DNA of 64,000 nucleotides from Undaria pinnatifida (Eukaryota; Sar; Phaeophyceae; Laminariales; Alariaceae): positions 7,503,233 through 7,567,232 of the forward strand of contig JABAKD010000012.1 in the NCBI GenBank assembly GCA_012845835.1, written 5' to 3'. Below the pieces are notes generated by a model. That model ran no database searches, was not told the DNA's origin, and was given only the letters and a program-made list of their open reading frames with translations. Of the stretch, positions 44,746 through 55,245 are shown in pieces; the stretch's first letter is position 1, and each line of letters opens with the position of its first letter. The translations under genes and the position numbers were made by a program.

Positions 44746-45544
44746 CGAGCCTAGTAGGCCCACACGAATGCCACGCGGAAGGGAGGGCATCTCCTCCTTT
44801 CGACTGTGGTCGAGTTGAGGCCACTCGCGCGAGTTATTGGATGCGCCCCAATCACTAAACGTGCTTCAACGTGGTTTCTTTGGCGTAGAGTAACCGCAGC
44901 TGAGTAAGAGTTTTATTGCGGTGCACGCACATCGCGAAAAAACGAAACGACTGAACGGCAACTCGCGTGGCGAGCGCCTGTGAGACAGCTGAAGCAAGTG
45001 CCCCCGAAAATGACCCCCTCCTACCCTAGCACACTCAGTGTAACCTGCAAGGTAGTACGGTATGGTAGTACCGCATGGCCTTCATCCCCTTCGGCTTGTC
45101 CACCATTGGTGCACTTTCCTTTTCTGACATTGAGGATTTGCGTGGGGTACATATCTCTTCGAGTCAACAGATGCTAGCTGTCTCTGTGCTTTTCGATTGC
45201 TACCGCAATCATAGCATGCCCTTTACCGCCGCCCCCGCGTGTGCCCCCGCCCCGACGTCCTCGAGGCAACATCAACCTAACAGCTCTCTCTGTCGGAATG
45301 TGTTGGATTTTGAGTGCTACCCACTAGCTTACAAAGCCACCCAATGGCTAGCACCCCATAGCGTACACATATATACTTGAGGGTCCGTATTTATTTGCTG
45401 TAGCGCCCTACTTCTCGGCTTCCGTATGTATGCTGTACATGCCAGTGGGTAGCATGCTATTGCCAACCAAAGATGCCGTCCTCACAAAACCGTAAAAGAC
45501 GGCTTAGTAGTGCATCGTATGCATTGCTGCGCAGCCTTGCAGGG
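44746..45544. other. No recognisable gene
   Basis: A 101-codon frame (45075-45380, plus) has no recognised domain. No repeat was identified. Confidence 0.5.
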
Positions 45545-46225
45545 TATCCCGTGAGACACCCATGGGACACCCCATGGGACATCCCACGGCCTAGTACAAC
45601 ATTTGGGATAACCCATGGGTTCCACAGGCCCCCATGGGACTCCATGGGTCCCATGGAGTCCAATGGGGTTCAATGGGGTCCCATATAATGTCTTGCGAAT
45701 CCCATGGGTTGCCCATGGGATTTTTTGCAAATATCATGGGGCATCCCACGGTCTAGTACAGCACATGAGATAGCCCATGGGTTCCGCGAGCCCCAATGGC
45801 AGAGCCTATGAATCCCATGGGATCCCATGGAGTTCACCTGGTTCCCATAGGATGTCCCATAGGATGTCCCATGAGTTTACCAGGGGATTCGTTGCAAATG
45901 TCGACAGAAACTAGGGCCTTATCGGCTACCCCATGGGACCCATGGGATAGTGCATGGGTCTCATGAGGTGCATGCCCCTCCCATGGGATAACTCTGGCTT
46001 CCACGGGGTCCTACGGGGTCCAACCCGGTCCCGTGGGATGTCCCATGAGTCCCGTAGGTTTCTCATGGGATTATTTGGAACTACAGGCCGGAAATAGGGG
46101 TATTATGGGTTACCCCATGGGACAACCAATTGAAACCGTGGGATCCCATGGAGCACACATGAGATATCCCATGGGTCCCATGAGGTGCTATGGGCCGCCC
46201 CATGGGGTACCCTGTTTTTCTTGGA
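45545..46225. repeat. Second CCCATGGG palindrome cluster
   Basis: CCCATGGGAC, CCCATGGGTTCC and ATCCCATGGAG modules recur at about 10-12 bp with longer gaps. A longer module (CCCATGGG..ATTTTTTGCAAAT or GGGGATTCGTTGCAAATGTC) recurs near 45715 and 45890. It uses the same palindrome as 10.8-13.0 kb, but the spacer differs (TCC/GAC here, TTG/ATG there), so it may be a separate amplification. Confidence 0.88.
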
Positions 46226-47504
46226 AGTGTTTTACATGAGCGGCGTGGGTACATCAACCCTACGATTAAGGTGATACTTGTGGACCATTTTGGTTAAAAA
46301 TGTTTTTTTTCTGGCTGACCGGGTTCCTCAACTACGGTAGGAAGCTACCGATACCCGACACCGATATAATATACCCGATACCGATATAATCGGCATTTAC
46401 CTAGATCGTTTCACCATATCGGCCGGCGTATACCTAAGCCATCGAATGACTCACAGGGCAGCATTCTGTTTTTCAGAATCGGTTCAGGGTGTTAGGGGTG
46501 TTAGAGGTGGGTCAAGGGTGTCAAACGTGTCGAGCGTGATGGAAACAGACCCTCAAGTGAGAGTCCTGATAAAGCTTTCGTACCCCCCCCGTCACAACAT
46601 GTGCCCCCCCCAAGACACATACATGCTAAGTTAGAGCTAGAGCGCATTGGCCACACTCTTTCTCATGGAGGAGCTCCTCAACTGTCTCCTGTCGAAAATA
46701 TTTAGCTGGCCTACTACTCTACAGAGCTGCCAGGATCGATTCACCATCGTCAAATATCTATCTGGGGCGCTGTCGCAGTGGGATCTCTGTATTGGATGTA
46801 TGGTGCGCGGTGCTGCCGCCGCACCTTGCACTGCTGTTGGCCTGCTCGCTACAGACGCCCATGTAACCGATCATCGACTCGGTACAAGTACTGGCTACGC
46901 TGGGGAAGCAATGGCAGCTATCGTCAATAGTTCTGGAGCGGCTGCTGGCTGGCTACAGGGATTGCAACCCATTCAAACATGAACGGACTCTGCAGTCCAT
47001 TGGTATCTACGATTCGATTCGTAGTCACTACCCTGAGTAGCACAGCATTTAATAACTATCCTATTCTAGATGCAGAGAAATACAATATATATATATAGTC
47101 TATGCGGGGTATCTCAATCTGCTACTTCCCGTCTGTGTATTGTATATTCAGGTTGTGTAACCAACTTCCCACCGTGAGTATCGGGGAAAGTTGCAGGGAA
47201 TGCTGCAAGGAACTTTGTACCATACGACGGTCTGTCGGTAACTACAATGAACCGTACATAGACTACATCGTCCCGTAGCATGGGCATTATGCCGTATCAA
47301 CCGAGTGATGGTCAGACCCACCCCGGTCACTCCTTGCGTTTCCATCTCTCCGTAAATGCCCTTTCGTTTCCTTCTTCTCTCTCCGTACATCTGCGTTTCC
47401 TTCTTCTGCTTTTCTACTGGTTTTCATCTTTGGCCATATATATTAAAATTAGCGTCATTTTCCAAACCGTCTTCTCCTTTTCTTCTTCACCACAAGCAGT
47501 CTTT
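46226..47504. other. No recognisable gene
   Basis: A tandem ATACCCGATACCGATATAAT motif lies at about 46350-46395, and a TATATA run near 47085. A 111-codon plus frame (46647-46982) is unassigned. A TIR-1-like GACCGGGTTCCTCAACTA trace occurs near 46317. Confidence 0.5.
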
Positions 47505-47685
47505 ATAGACACCTCGGTGCCGCGTCTGCAGTTCCTATCACAGAGTCAGGAGCTCGATAGGTATAATTGTAAAACAACTTTTGGCTAAATCCGAAGTCCA
47601 GGCTTATCAACCAGACGGACTCCGGACATATGCTGCCGTTAGAGATTCGCACATCCATTGAGCCAGCTCTCAGCCCTGACTGCAA
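47505..47685 (-). repeat. Possible tRNA-derived short repeat (SINE-like), second locus
   Basis: The minus strand begins with a GAGCTGGCTCAATGGATGTG box and GCGAATCTCTAACGGCAGC. It then shares GTCCGTCTGGTTGATAAGCC and TGGACTTCGGATTTAGCC with the unit at 44372-44215. The shared body argues for a family; the tRNA origin rests on the A-box resemblance only. Confidence 0.4.
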
Positions 47686-47930
47686 CGCTGAGTGATTTCG
47701 GTGTACACTTGTACGAGAGAGGGACTGCCCAATGTCACTGGAATAATCATTTTACGACATTTTTTTTTGTGTAGCTATAAAGGTTATGCGTTGTTCATCA
47801 AGGTTGCAGTTGTAGCCGTTCTAGCCGTTTTAAGTCAGGATCAACGTTAAGACAGAGAGGGGGTATTCCCATTTCCGAGTGACCCCGCCATAGTGATTCT
47901 TCTACTATGTACCAGGTTGTCCTCTAGAGG

Positions 47931-48232
47931 AACGGTAGGGGTTGCAGTTGTTGGATTAACGAACAATGTATATGTCCGATTGAGATACTCAAGTGAGGAA
48001 CTACCGGTTGTATACTGTAGGGTAGTCAAGCCATTTCACGAGTATTACTTGTTTTAGGATTACATTCATTACTTATTTTAGGACTATAAGTAGGGCGTAG
48101 GAGCTTGGCCGGGTTGTGCGAACGAATGCCTTCGAAGCCAATTTTGGGTGATGACGGTGGGATTTTGAGCTCCTTCCTCATGCTAGTAGCTCAGAAAATT
48201 ATCAGAATCTGCTGCACCCTCTCCGTGGGATG
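47931..48232. repeat. Dispersed repeat, copy 2 (partner at 2292-2515)
   Basis: It shares GGTAGGGGTTGCAGTTGTT, the TTTCACGAGTA block, CGGGTTGTGCGAACGAATGC, CTTCGAAG and CTCCGTGGGATG with the copy near the left of the window, in the same order and orientation. Confidence 0.75.
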
Positions 48233-48519
48233 TGTCTTTATTCACTTGTTAATAGCGCTTGTTGATAGCGCTTGTTAATAGCGCTTGTTAATCGTACAGG
48301 CCACGGACGCGAGTCGCTGTTCATCATGTTGCTTCAAAACGGACATGGAAACGCCTTGTTGGGCGCCGCCGCGTACATCAAACGATTCCATGGCGTCGGC
48401 GAAATCCAAAAAACCGAAAAGCGCAATAGCCTCAAACGTTGTCAAACTAGGCGGGCACTCGTGCTGGTGACCCTGCGCCTCTGAAAGAGGACGCCCTACT
48501 TGCGACTCACCTACCGTAA

Positions 48520-49412
48520 CCTTTGATGTAGGGTGATTCGCCTTTGATGTAAGGTAATTAGCCTTTGATGTAAGGTGATTAGCCTTTGATGTAAGGTGAT
48601 TAGCCTTTGATGCAAGGTGGTCAACCTTTGATGTAAGGTGATTAGCCTTTGATGTAAGGTGATTAGCCTTTGATGTAAATGGTGATCAGCCTTTGATGTA
48701 AGGTGATTAGCCTTTGATGTAAATGGTGATCAGCCTTTGATGTAAAGTGATCAGCCTTTGATGTATGGTGATTAGCCTTTGATGTATGGTGATTAGCCTT
48801 TGATGTAGGGTGATCAGCCTTTGATGTAAGGTGATTAGCCTTTGATGCAAGGTGATTAGCCTTTGATGTAAGGTGATTAGCCTTTGATGTAAGGTGATTA
48901 GCCTTTGATGCAAGGTGATTAGCCTTTGATGTAAAAGGTGATCAGCCTTTGATGTAAGGTGATTAGCCTTTGATGTAAGGTGATTAGCCTTTGATGTAAG
49001 GTGATTAGCCTTTGATGTATGGTGATTAGCCTTTGATGTAAGGTGATCAGCCTTTGATGTAAGGTGACTAGCCTTTGATGTACGGTGATTAGCCTTTGAT
49101 GTAAGGTGATTAGCCTTTGATGTAAATGGTGATCAACCTTTGATGTAAGGTGATTAGCCTTTGATGTAAATGGTGATCAGCCTTTGATGTAAAGTGATTA
49201 GCCTTTGATGTATGGTGATTAGCCTTTGATGTATGGTGATTAGCCTTTGATGTAAAAAGTGATCAGCCTTTAATGTAAGGTGATTAGCCTTTGATGTACG
49301 GTGATTAGCCTTTGATGTAAGGTGATTCGCCTGTGATGTAAGGTGATCAGCCTTTGATGCACGGTGATTAGCTTTTGATGTAAGGTGATTAGCCTTTGAT
49401 GTAAAGTGATGA
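48520..49412. repeat. 21-bp minisatellite, about 40 units
   Basis: The unit GCCTTTGATGTAAGGTGATTA repeats almost without interruption. Variants include TAAATGGTGATCA (longer units of 23-24 bp), GCAAGG, TATGG and TACGG. Because 21 bp is seven codons, the minus strand opens HQRLITL-type frames (48707-48913 and part of 49154-49555). There is no sign of a promoter, start context or unique flanking domain, so I call it non-coding. Confidence 0.96.
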
Positions 49413-49666
49413 TGTGAGTGGTGATGTGGGTGAAGAGCCTCATGACAACAAAAAGGTGCACCCCGTATGAATAAAAGACGCGTGCCGAGGTGAGGCTCTG
49501 TCTCCGTGATAAAGAGACACGCATAATTGGCGCCTAGAGTCTGTGTGAAGGTCACTGCGCATGGTGAAGAATTAGATATCTAGATTGTTTGTAAAGGTGC
49601 CAACGTGGCCAAACGTGGAAACGAAGGAGGGAGAAGTGAAACGCAACGGAAGGGCACATGGTAGCA

Positions 49667-49745
49667 ATTCTAGTAGTAGTAGTAACAATAGTAACAGTAG
49701 TAGTAGCAGTAGTAATAATAGTAGTATGAGCAGCAGTAGTAGTAG
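49667..49745. repeat. AGT/AAC trinucleotide microsatellite
   Basis: An imperfect run of AGT with AAC, AGC and AAT interruptions. Confidence 0.95.
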
Positions 49746-49789
49746 CGTAAAGGTGCAGCTATTTTGTTTTGTTGAGCTCCTCAGTTGAG

Positions 49790-50063
49790 TAGGTGCACCT
49801 TTTTTTTTGAGGTTTCCTCATTTCGGGAGCTTCAGAACCTCTCCCAGAACAAAACTGATTTTTTGGAGAAAAATAAAGCTGCTACCGGATGAAAAAACTC
49901 TCATGGCCTAGTCTAAGCAAGTACACGACGAGAACCATTGCAAACAAAAAATGGGCTATTTTCGACGATTTTGGGTTAAGGAGTGTCTTAAGTCATTCAG
50001 AAAACATTTCACACGAAAACTGATAGGTGCCTCTATGGTACCATCATCGTAGCAAGGCGTCAG
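49790..50063 (+). mobile_element. TIR-1 full-length copy
   Basis: It starts with AGGTGCACCTTTTTTTTTGA, then CTCCCAGAACAAAACTGA, GGAGAAAAATAAAGCTGC, CGACGATTTTGGGTTAAGGA, GTGTCTTAAGTCATTCAG, and ends with GCCTCTATGGTACCATCATC and GTAGCAAGGCGTC. The right end has a small internal duplication. A second partial copy follows directly. Confidence 0.85.
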
Positions 50064-50280
50064 GAGTTCTACATACCTCTCTGGGGAAAAATCCTATTTT
50101 GATCAAACTTGAAGTGCAGTTGTGATTACCAAACCCTTGGCCTAGGTATAGGAAGATGTTCAGATTGATCAAACAAGAAGCACATTCCGACGATTTGGAG
50201 TCAAGATGCCCCGTCGACCGTGAAATCACATTGATTTGCCCAAAATCGCCGCCTCTCTATTGCAGCAGGCGTCGGGGAAG
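50064..50280 (+). mobile_element. TIR-1 copy lacking its left end, tandem to the previous one
   Basis: It runs from CTCTGGGGAAAAATCC through CTTGGCCTAGGTATAGGA, TTCCGACGATTTGGAGTCAA, GATGCCCCGTCGACCGTG to CCTCTCTATTGCAGCAGGCG. As at 32854-33063, the copy lacks its first ~80 bp and is joined to the end of another TIR-1 copy. Confidence 0.75.
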
Positions 50281-51617
50281 ACCCCGCTTTAGCACGGGTC
50301 TCATTTTGTGCTCCTTCTTAGAAGTTCGGGTCCCTATCGGAAGGTGCACAGAAGTTCTCTTTGGCGTTTGTGTTATTTTGCCTTCCGAAAATTTGCGGTG
50401 CATAAGTCCTTCTAAAAAACGCAAACGCTAAAAAAAATGCACCGCATACTACCTGTCTCTCTCTCTCGGAATTGCCTTACCAATCCCCTATGTCAACTCG
50501 CTTACAAGGTCTGTCGTTCGCAGTTTGCCCTTGATACGTTCTGTGGACGTTGTTAGATATTATATACTGCGTTCCGAAAGGTACTAAGAAGGACTGTCAG
50601 TTGCCCGCCCTCCACCAGGAACGGACTCGAAATGCGGGAGTCCCGATCCACCGGTGGGGCTAAGCATCAACCGTGGCAGCAGCAAACGCGACAGAAGTGC
50701 TGCAGCACGCGACGGAACGTCAAACGTCTGTCTGGTCGGTAGAACACAGGAAGCCGCATCCCGGCCTTGTAGAGGTGCAACGGGTTATGGTCCGACGGAC
50801 TGCAGCCATACTGGTACATGATGCGATGTGGTTACACCTCCCTTCCCCCCCCGTGTGGTCACAGCGTCGAAAGCCATACGACACATAAGAATGAGTTGAC
50901 GACAACACCGACGCAAGCTGCGGCAGGAGCGCACCTACTTTTTATGTAAAGCTCTCGAATTGAGGAGACCCCCATGCTTCATGAAAAACTTGTTCTGAGA
51001 ATAACTTTAGACCTATACTTTAAACTGCAGCCCCGATAAACTGTTCCATTCATTCATAGCCTGCCGCATAGCCTACCGTAGATACTTGAGTCGAATGCTG
51101 CTAAAAAAAGACGTTCCTTGATATGTTGGGTATACAGTATGTCGTATGTTAGTATCGGTGTGTTTGTCTATTTGAGGAGCCCCGTCGGCCAGAAATGCTT
51201 CGGCCTAAAAAGTGCCAACAAAAAGTGCCCCCTCTATCGTAGCACGCGTTAGTATAGACATAATCACTACTAATTAATCACAACTACTCACAACTAATCA
51301 CAACTAATCAGACCTTGTGAGAACCACGACGCCAGTTCAACCTTTTTAGACGTTACAGACGCAACACCGACAACATTCTGTTATGGGGATTTTCCGCCAG
51401 GGCAACTTGTTGTTTGCAACGTGCTCTGCGGGGATTTTACGAATCGAGACGCTTCTTTTAGTTTTTTTTTTTTGTCCGCGGGCTTGATTTCAGGGAAATG
51501 ATATCTTGATATATCGTTTCGTGAGAATATCCTCGCCCTGTTGACCCTGATAGCCACACTGTAGTTGCAAGGGGAGTCGCCGACCTATATCCTTAATCAG
51601 GACACAAAACCCGTCAT
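50281..51617. other. No recognisable gene; one TIR-1 end
   Basis: 51165-51255 is a right-hand TIR-1 fragment (GAGGAGCCCCGTCGGCCAG, then CCCCCTCTATCGTAGCACGC). Adjacent AACTAATCACAACT repeats lie at 51265-51310. No gene was recognised. Confidence 0.55.
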
Positions 51618-51718
51618 ACGCGCGATCGGAGTATCACACACAGCTTGCAAAGATAAGTTTCGACAAAATATTCGATCTCACAGACAGCTAGCTGGAGTGT
51701 ATTTTAGTTTTTATAACA
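51618..51718. mobile_element. Single TIR-3 end
   Basis: It matches the left end of 24256-24891 almost base for base over ~95 bp (CGCGCGATCGGAGTATCACA, AGTTTCGACAAAATATTCGA, TGGAGTGTATTTTAG), with a small GACAGCTAGC expansion. No inverted partner was found downstream. Confidence 0.8.
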
Positions 51719-51825
51719 TCCTCATCGTCACCATCGCCAGCATCGTCATCGTCATCGTCGACATCATCGTCGTAATCATCATAATAATAATCATCGTAGC
51801 TATCATCGTCATCATCATCGCCCCC
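51719..51825. repeat. ATC/GTC trinucleotide microsatellite
   Basis: Imperfect ATC and GTC units with an AATAATAATA stretch. It begins exactly where the TIR-3 end stops. Confidence 0.93.
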
Positions 51826-52344
51826 ATGGTTGTTCTTGACAATGTCGCCGGCGACGGGTCTGTCTATCCATGCATCCATCCCTAACGCAGTCCCGGAGTA
51901 GAGATGTCCAGCGACTCTATGTAAGAACTCGCCATATGATCCGTTTCGCACGCGAGTCCGTATATATGCATGCCGTCGTGGAAACTCTGTCCGAGCGTGC
52001 GTCTCCTAATATAATGATTATGTATAGTCTATATCAAAAATGAGTGGGTCAAGTCGATGTCATCATGAGCAACTTAAGCGAGGGTAGTTGAGCTATGCTC
52101 GCCAACTGGGTTGAGCATTTGTCCCTGCCCATTCGATCTTAATATCCGTCTTTTAGTAGATCAATCGAGGCGATCGTCTTACATAGTACTACTTTAGTAC
52201 TAGGTGTGCAAGCATGTGAACCACTGCTGCTGCAGCTCTTTCTTCACGGGGTCTGTTAGAAGGATATAGACATGCTCAACTTGTTATTACATGTTTTACC
52301 ACAGCCACTGAGAGCTAACGTTCAGCGCTGACCATGGGCGAGTG
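51826..52344. other. No recognisable gene
   Basis: Nothing was seen beyond short chance frames. Confidence 0.5.
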
Positions 52345-52520
52345 CCACGATTGGGGTATACCTCTTTTAGGCTGAAACGCTTCATGGATGGCGGGGCTCC
52401 TTATGGCACAACCCTTGGATGGTCGTTCTTGTTTTTCAGTAGTTTTCATTGTATCCCTGCGGGCTACGACGTTTGTCATCGGGCAGCACGTTTAATTTTT
52501 GTCCACCATATGTATCAGTT
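52345..52520 (-). mobile_element. TIR-1 fragment, inverted, diverged
   Basis: The plus strand reads GGGTATACCTCTTTTAGGC, then GCTTCATGGATGGCGGGGCT, CCTTATGGC, then TGGTCGTTCTTGTTTTTCAG, the family core in reverse. Confidence 0.55.
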
Positions 52521-52582
52521 TTTGGGCAAAGTCGTGCGCTCCTCCGGTGGATTCGACTCTGAAAAAAATGAGCTCGTTCACC

Positions 52583-52690
52583 GTATCAATATCAACGTCA
52601 ATGTCAATATCAATGTCAATATCAATATCAATATCAGTATGAATATCAATATGAATATCAATATCGACATCAATATCAATTTTCATATCA
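52583..52690. repeat. ATCAAT-type hexanucleotide repeat
   Basis: An imperfect AATATC/AATGTC run about 110 bp long. It is responsible for an Asn/Ile-rich plus frame and an Asp/Ile-rich minus frame, both treated as spurious. Confidence 0.95.
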
Positions 52691-53257
52691 ATAGGTCTGG
52701 TACATATGCCACGGCGAGTTGGCTCTCTGTACGTCGAAGTGCTGTATCCATGCATGTGATACAATGGAAACCCTCTGCCTCGCCCGAGGCTTCCGAAGTC
52801 GGTGCATACAACGAACACCAAACTGATGCTCATTGCCCCGGGCGGGGAAGCTGCGGCCATTATATTCCTCTGGGAGCATTCCCGTGGCCTGCCTCGTCGT
52901 GGCGGCCGAAACAAGCCGCCAGCGACGAGACAAGAAGCCCGCCGCCTGCATGTGACGGCTCCTCTCGCTCTGCTTCACTGCCGGTGAAAAGCTGGGCACC
53001 TGTACTCGAAAGACGTGCTACTATTACTAATAGTACTAGTACTACACGGTCGGGGTGCACGAACCAATTGTTTTCTGAGTCCTCCACACATTTACGGAGT
53101 TCCACGCACCTCGCTCACGCAAGCGCTCCTCGCTCACCCAAACGCTCGTGTTGAGCAACGTAAAAGTGCACCGAGCTGCGAAAAGAACAATCCCGAGGCC
53201 TAGACCTAGGAGGTACGTACATACATACACCAAAAAAGTCGTTTTGCGAAAACAAAA
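52691..53257. other. No recognisable gene
   Basis: A 270-codon plus frame (52342-53154) and minus frames of up to 140 codons cross this stretch. They are strung across the microsatellite and share no recognisable domain. Confidence 0.5.
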
Positions 53258-53307
53258 TAACCAGAAAAGCAATAATAATAACAATAATAACAACAACACT
53301 AATAACA
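53258..53307. repeat. AAT/AAC microsatellite
   Basis: Imperfect AAT and AAC trinucleotides. Confidence 0.9.
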
Positions 53308-53317
53308 GCTTTCTAAG

Positions 53318-53380
53318 GGTTGGGGTTGTTAGGGTTATCGTAGGGTTATGGTAGGGTTATCGTAGGGTTAGGGTTAAGGA
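53318..53380. repeat. GGGTTA-rich 11-bp repeat, telomere-like
   Basis: Units of GGGTTATCGTA/GGGTTATGGTA (11 bp) end in GGGTTAGGGTTAAGG. The terminal part resembles TTAGGG-type telomeric repeat, but it runs straight into the TIR-1 core word GGTTAAGGAGCCCCG, from which it may have expanded. Confidence 0.8.
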
Positions 53381-53419
53381 GCCCCGCCCGTCACTCACTA
53401 AATACTGCACCTTTGAGTC

Positions 53420-53706
53420 GTCCTACAATAATAGACCCCCCCAACTTTTCTTCAACGAGATCGCCGGTTTTGAAACCAGCTCCCTCCTTGACTACCTCCT
53501 GAAGTACAGCGCCCTTGCCACCCAGAGGTCATTTGTTCGATAGCCCATCGCAAACAAGAAAATAGATGAAGACCTTGATTTAATCGCAACCTCCCTCATT
53601 CCGGGCAGCCATGATTGATGATGATGATGATGATGATGAAACGCTCGTCGTTGAAGAAAATAGTCGCGAGTTTCTTTTTTTTTTGGGGGGGGGGTGTCGT
53701 AGCAAG
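53420..53706 (+). mobile_element. TIR-2 copy 1, with an internal GAT microsatellite
   Basis: The sequence matches the reverse complement of 62479-62714 along its whole length: a GTCCTACAATAATAGACCCC left end, CGAGATCGCCGGTTTTGAAA, CCAGCTCCC, a GCGCCCTTGCCACC word, GCAAACAAGAAAATAGATGA, and a GGGGGTGTCGTAGCAAGC right end. A GAT run at about 53605-53638 sits where the other copy has only CCATGAAACG, so the microsatellite grew inside the element. Confidence 0.85.
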
Positions 53707-54319
53707 CGTGCTTTTTTTGCCAAAAAAATGTGCAAAATCTAGCCTGGCACGCCTCTAGATACGCGTATATATGGGTCTCAAAGCTGGCGCTCCAATGTTT
53801 TGTGCCGCGGAAGAAAGCCCTGTCTACTAGCCGTCTGGTACCTAATGCGGCTCGAGCGATGTTTCTTTTTATTGTATGTGGACGACTTTGTTCTCGAGGG
53901 ACTTTTCGCTGTTGGTGGCACCTTTCCACTGCTTTCTCCACTGTATCGAACTATCGAACTGCACGTCGTGCTGTATCGCGAACTTCTTCTGCCATTGTGC
54001 GCAGGTTGGTGACTCCCGTACACGCACGTAAACACGAGAAAAGCGCATATTGCCTGTACCAGTAGTCTATATTGCCTGTATATTGCCGTCACCTTAGTCT
54101 ATACTTTTAGGGGTAGGAAACGCTTTCACTGGCCAAAACCTTTCCAACTGCTGCTGGCAGCTGTACATACTGCTGTACATAGTTCGCCGGAATCCCCTGC
54201 AGACGAGAAGAACTGCCTCGTAACAGCACCGTTAGAAAAAAAACGCACTTATTATGTAGTATTCGATGATAGTATTGGATGATAGTAGTACTCGATGATG
54301 ATAGTATTGGATGGTAGAG
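53707..54319. other. No recognisable gene
   Basis: Overlapping frames of 104-111 codons on both strands (53730-54092) have no recognised domain. Imperfect GATGATAGTA repeats occur near 54265-54312. Confidence 0.45.
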
Positions 54320-54450
54320 GTGATGCTTTTGTCTTAAATGTATCGTGAAAGACGGGGTTCCTTAGCCCAAATTCGTCGGATATACGAGTAGTCTAGAGGT
54401 CATTCTTGTTTCGCAATATGAACGTGTTGTATACCTACTGCTGTATACGC
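54320..54450 (-). mobile_element. TIR-1 fragment, inverted
   Basis: The plus strand has GTAGAGGTGATGCTTTTGTC, then AAAGACGGGGTTCCTTAGCC, AAATTCGTCGGA and GTCATTCTTGTTTCGC, the right half of the family reversed. Confidence 0.65.
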
Positions 54451-55079
54451 TACGTACGGTAGGCCATGGCTTTGTTTACCAGGTTGATCGTTGAGATTAA
54501 TCACAACCAGGTTTGGGTTGCCATGACATTGTCGACGACATGTATGTGGAGAATATTTTTCTAGAAGAGCTCCTAAAGCGAAGACCCAGAAGAAAAAAAA
54601 TGGTTTATATCTCTACCATACTGTTTTAGAAGCATATCTACAGTAGTAGTAGCTCGTTTTACACCCTACTTGGCCCATGTCGCTGTTCATCGAGCGAGGT
54701 ATAAGCGTACGACATAGCCCAAGTCAGTCGTGGGGTGAGGTATATACCATGGTGTAGTCTATAGTATAGACAGCCCGGGGCCTCAAATGAAGAACTTCTC
54801 GCACTATTTACGTGTATCCCTATCGTCGCATGCATCCATCCATCTATAACCCGCACGCACACGTGGCAACGAAAACGTTTGCATGACGCATACCGTTGGG
54901 GGTGGAAAAACCCACGTGCTGTTGTCGGGGGGTGGTTACCCGTTAGCTGGGTCGCAGCAGTTCAGGCGGGAGGGAGAGTCTTTTGGTTCCCCCTCCTTTA
55001 AGCCTAGTCCCGCCGCCTTCCATTGGACTACAGTATAGTGGTCTCCATGTATGTAGTGTCGGCATGTGCCAGCCAGCAA
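54451..55079. other. No recognisable gene
   Basis: A TIR-1-like trace (AGAGCTCCTAAAGCGAAG) lies near 54565. Otherwise nothing was recognised. Confidence 0.45.
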
Positions 55080-55245
55080 TACCGGCAGTGTAGCGGACAC
55101 CGGCACTATTGGGTATAGTGCCGAAACTGGTACTGTCATAGTATAGTGGGTTCCAGTCGTGCCAACCGACTTCACTGGCACTATACCGGCATTATACCGG
55201 CACTATACCGACAGTGGGCACTATTCAATCGGCACTATAGGGGGT
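55080..55245. repeat. GGCACTATACC repeat, partly 11-bp periodic
   Basis: Three clean 11-bp units lie at about 55176-55210. Related words such as CCGGCAGTG, GGCACTATTGGGTATAGTGCC and GGCACTATAG are scattered on either side, partly as inverted pairs. Confidence 0.8.

Noticed and set aside
48520-49412. CRISPR array
   Set aside because: The 21-bp units are contiguous, with no unique spacers and no cas genes, in eukaryotic DNA.
52342-53154. Plus-strand frame of 270 codons
   Set aside because: It is strung across an ATCAAT hexanucleotide repeat with an unrecognisable rest. A competing minus frame spans the same repeat.
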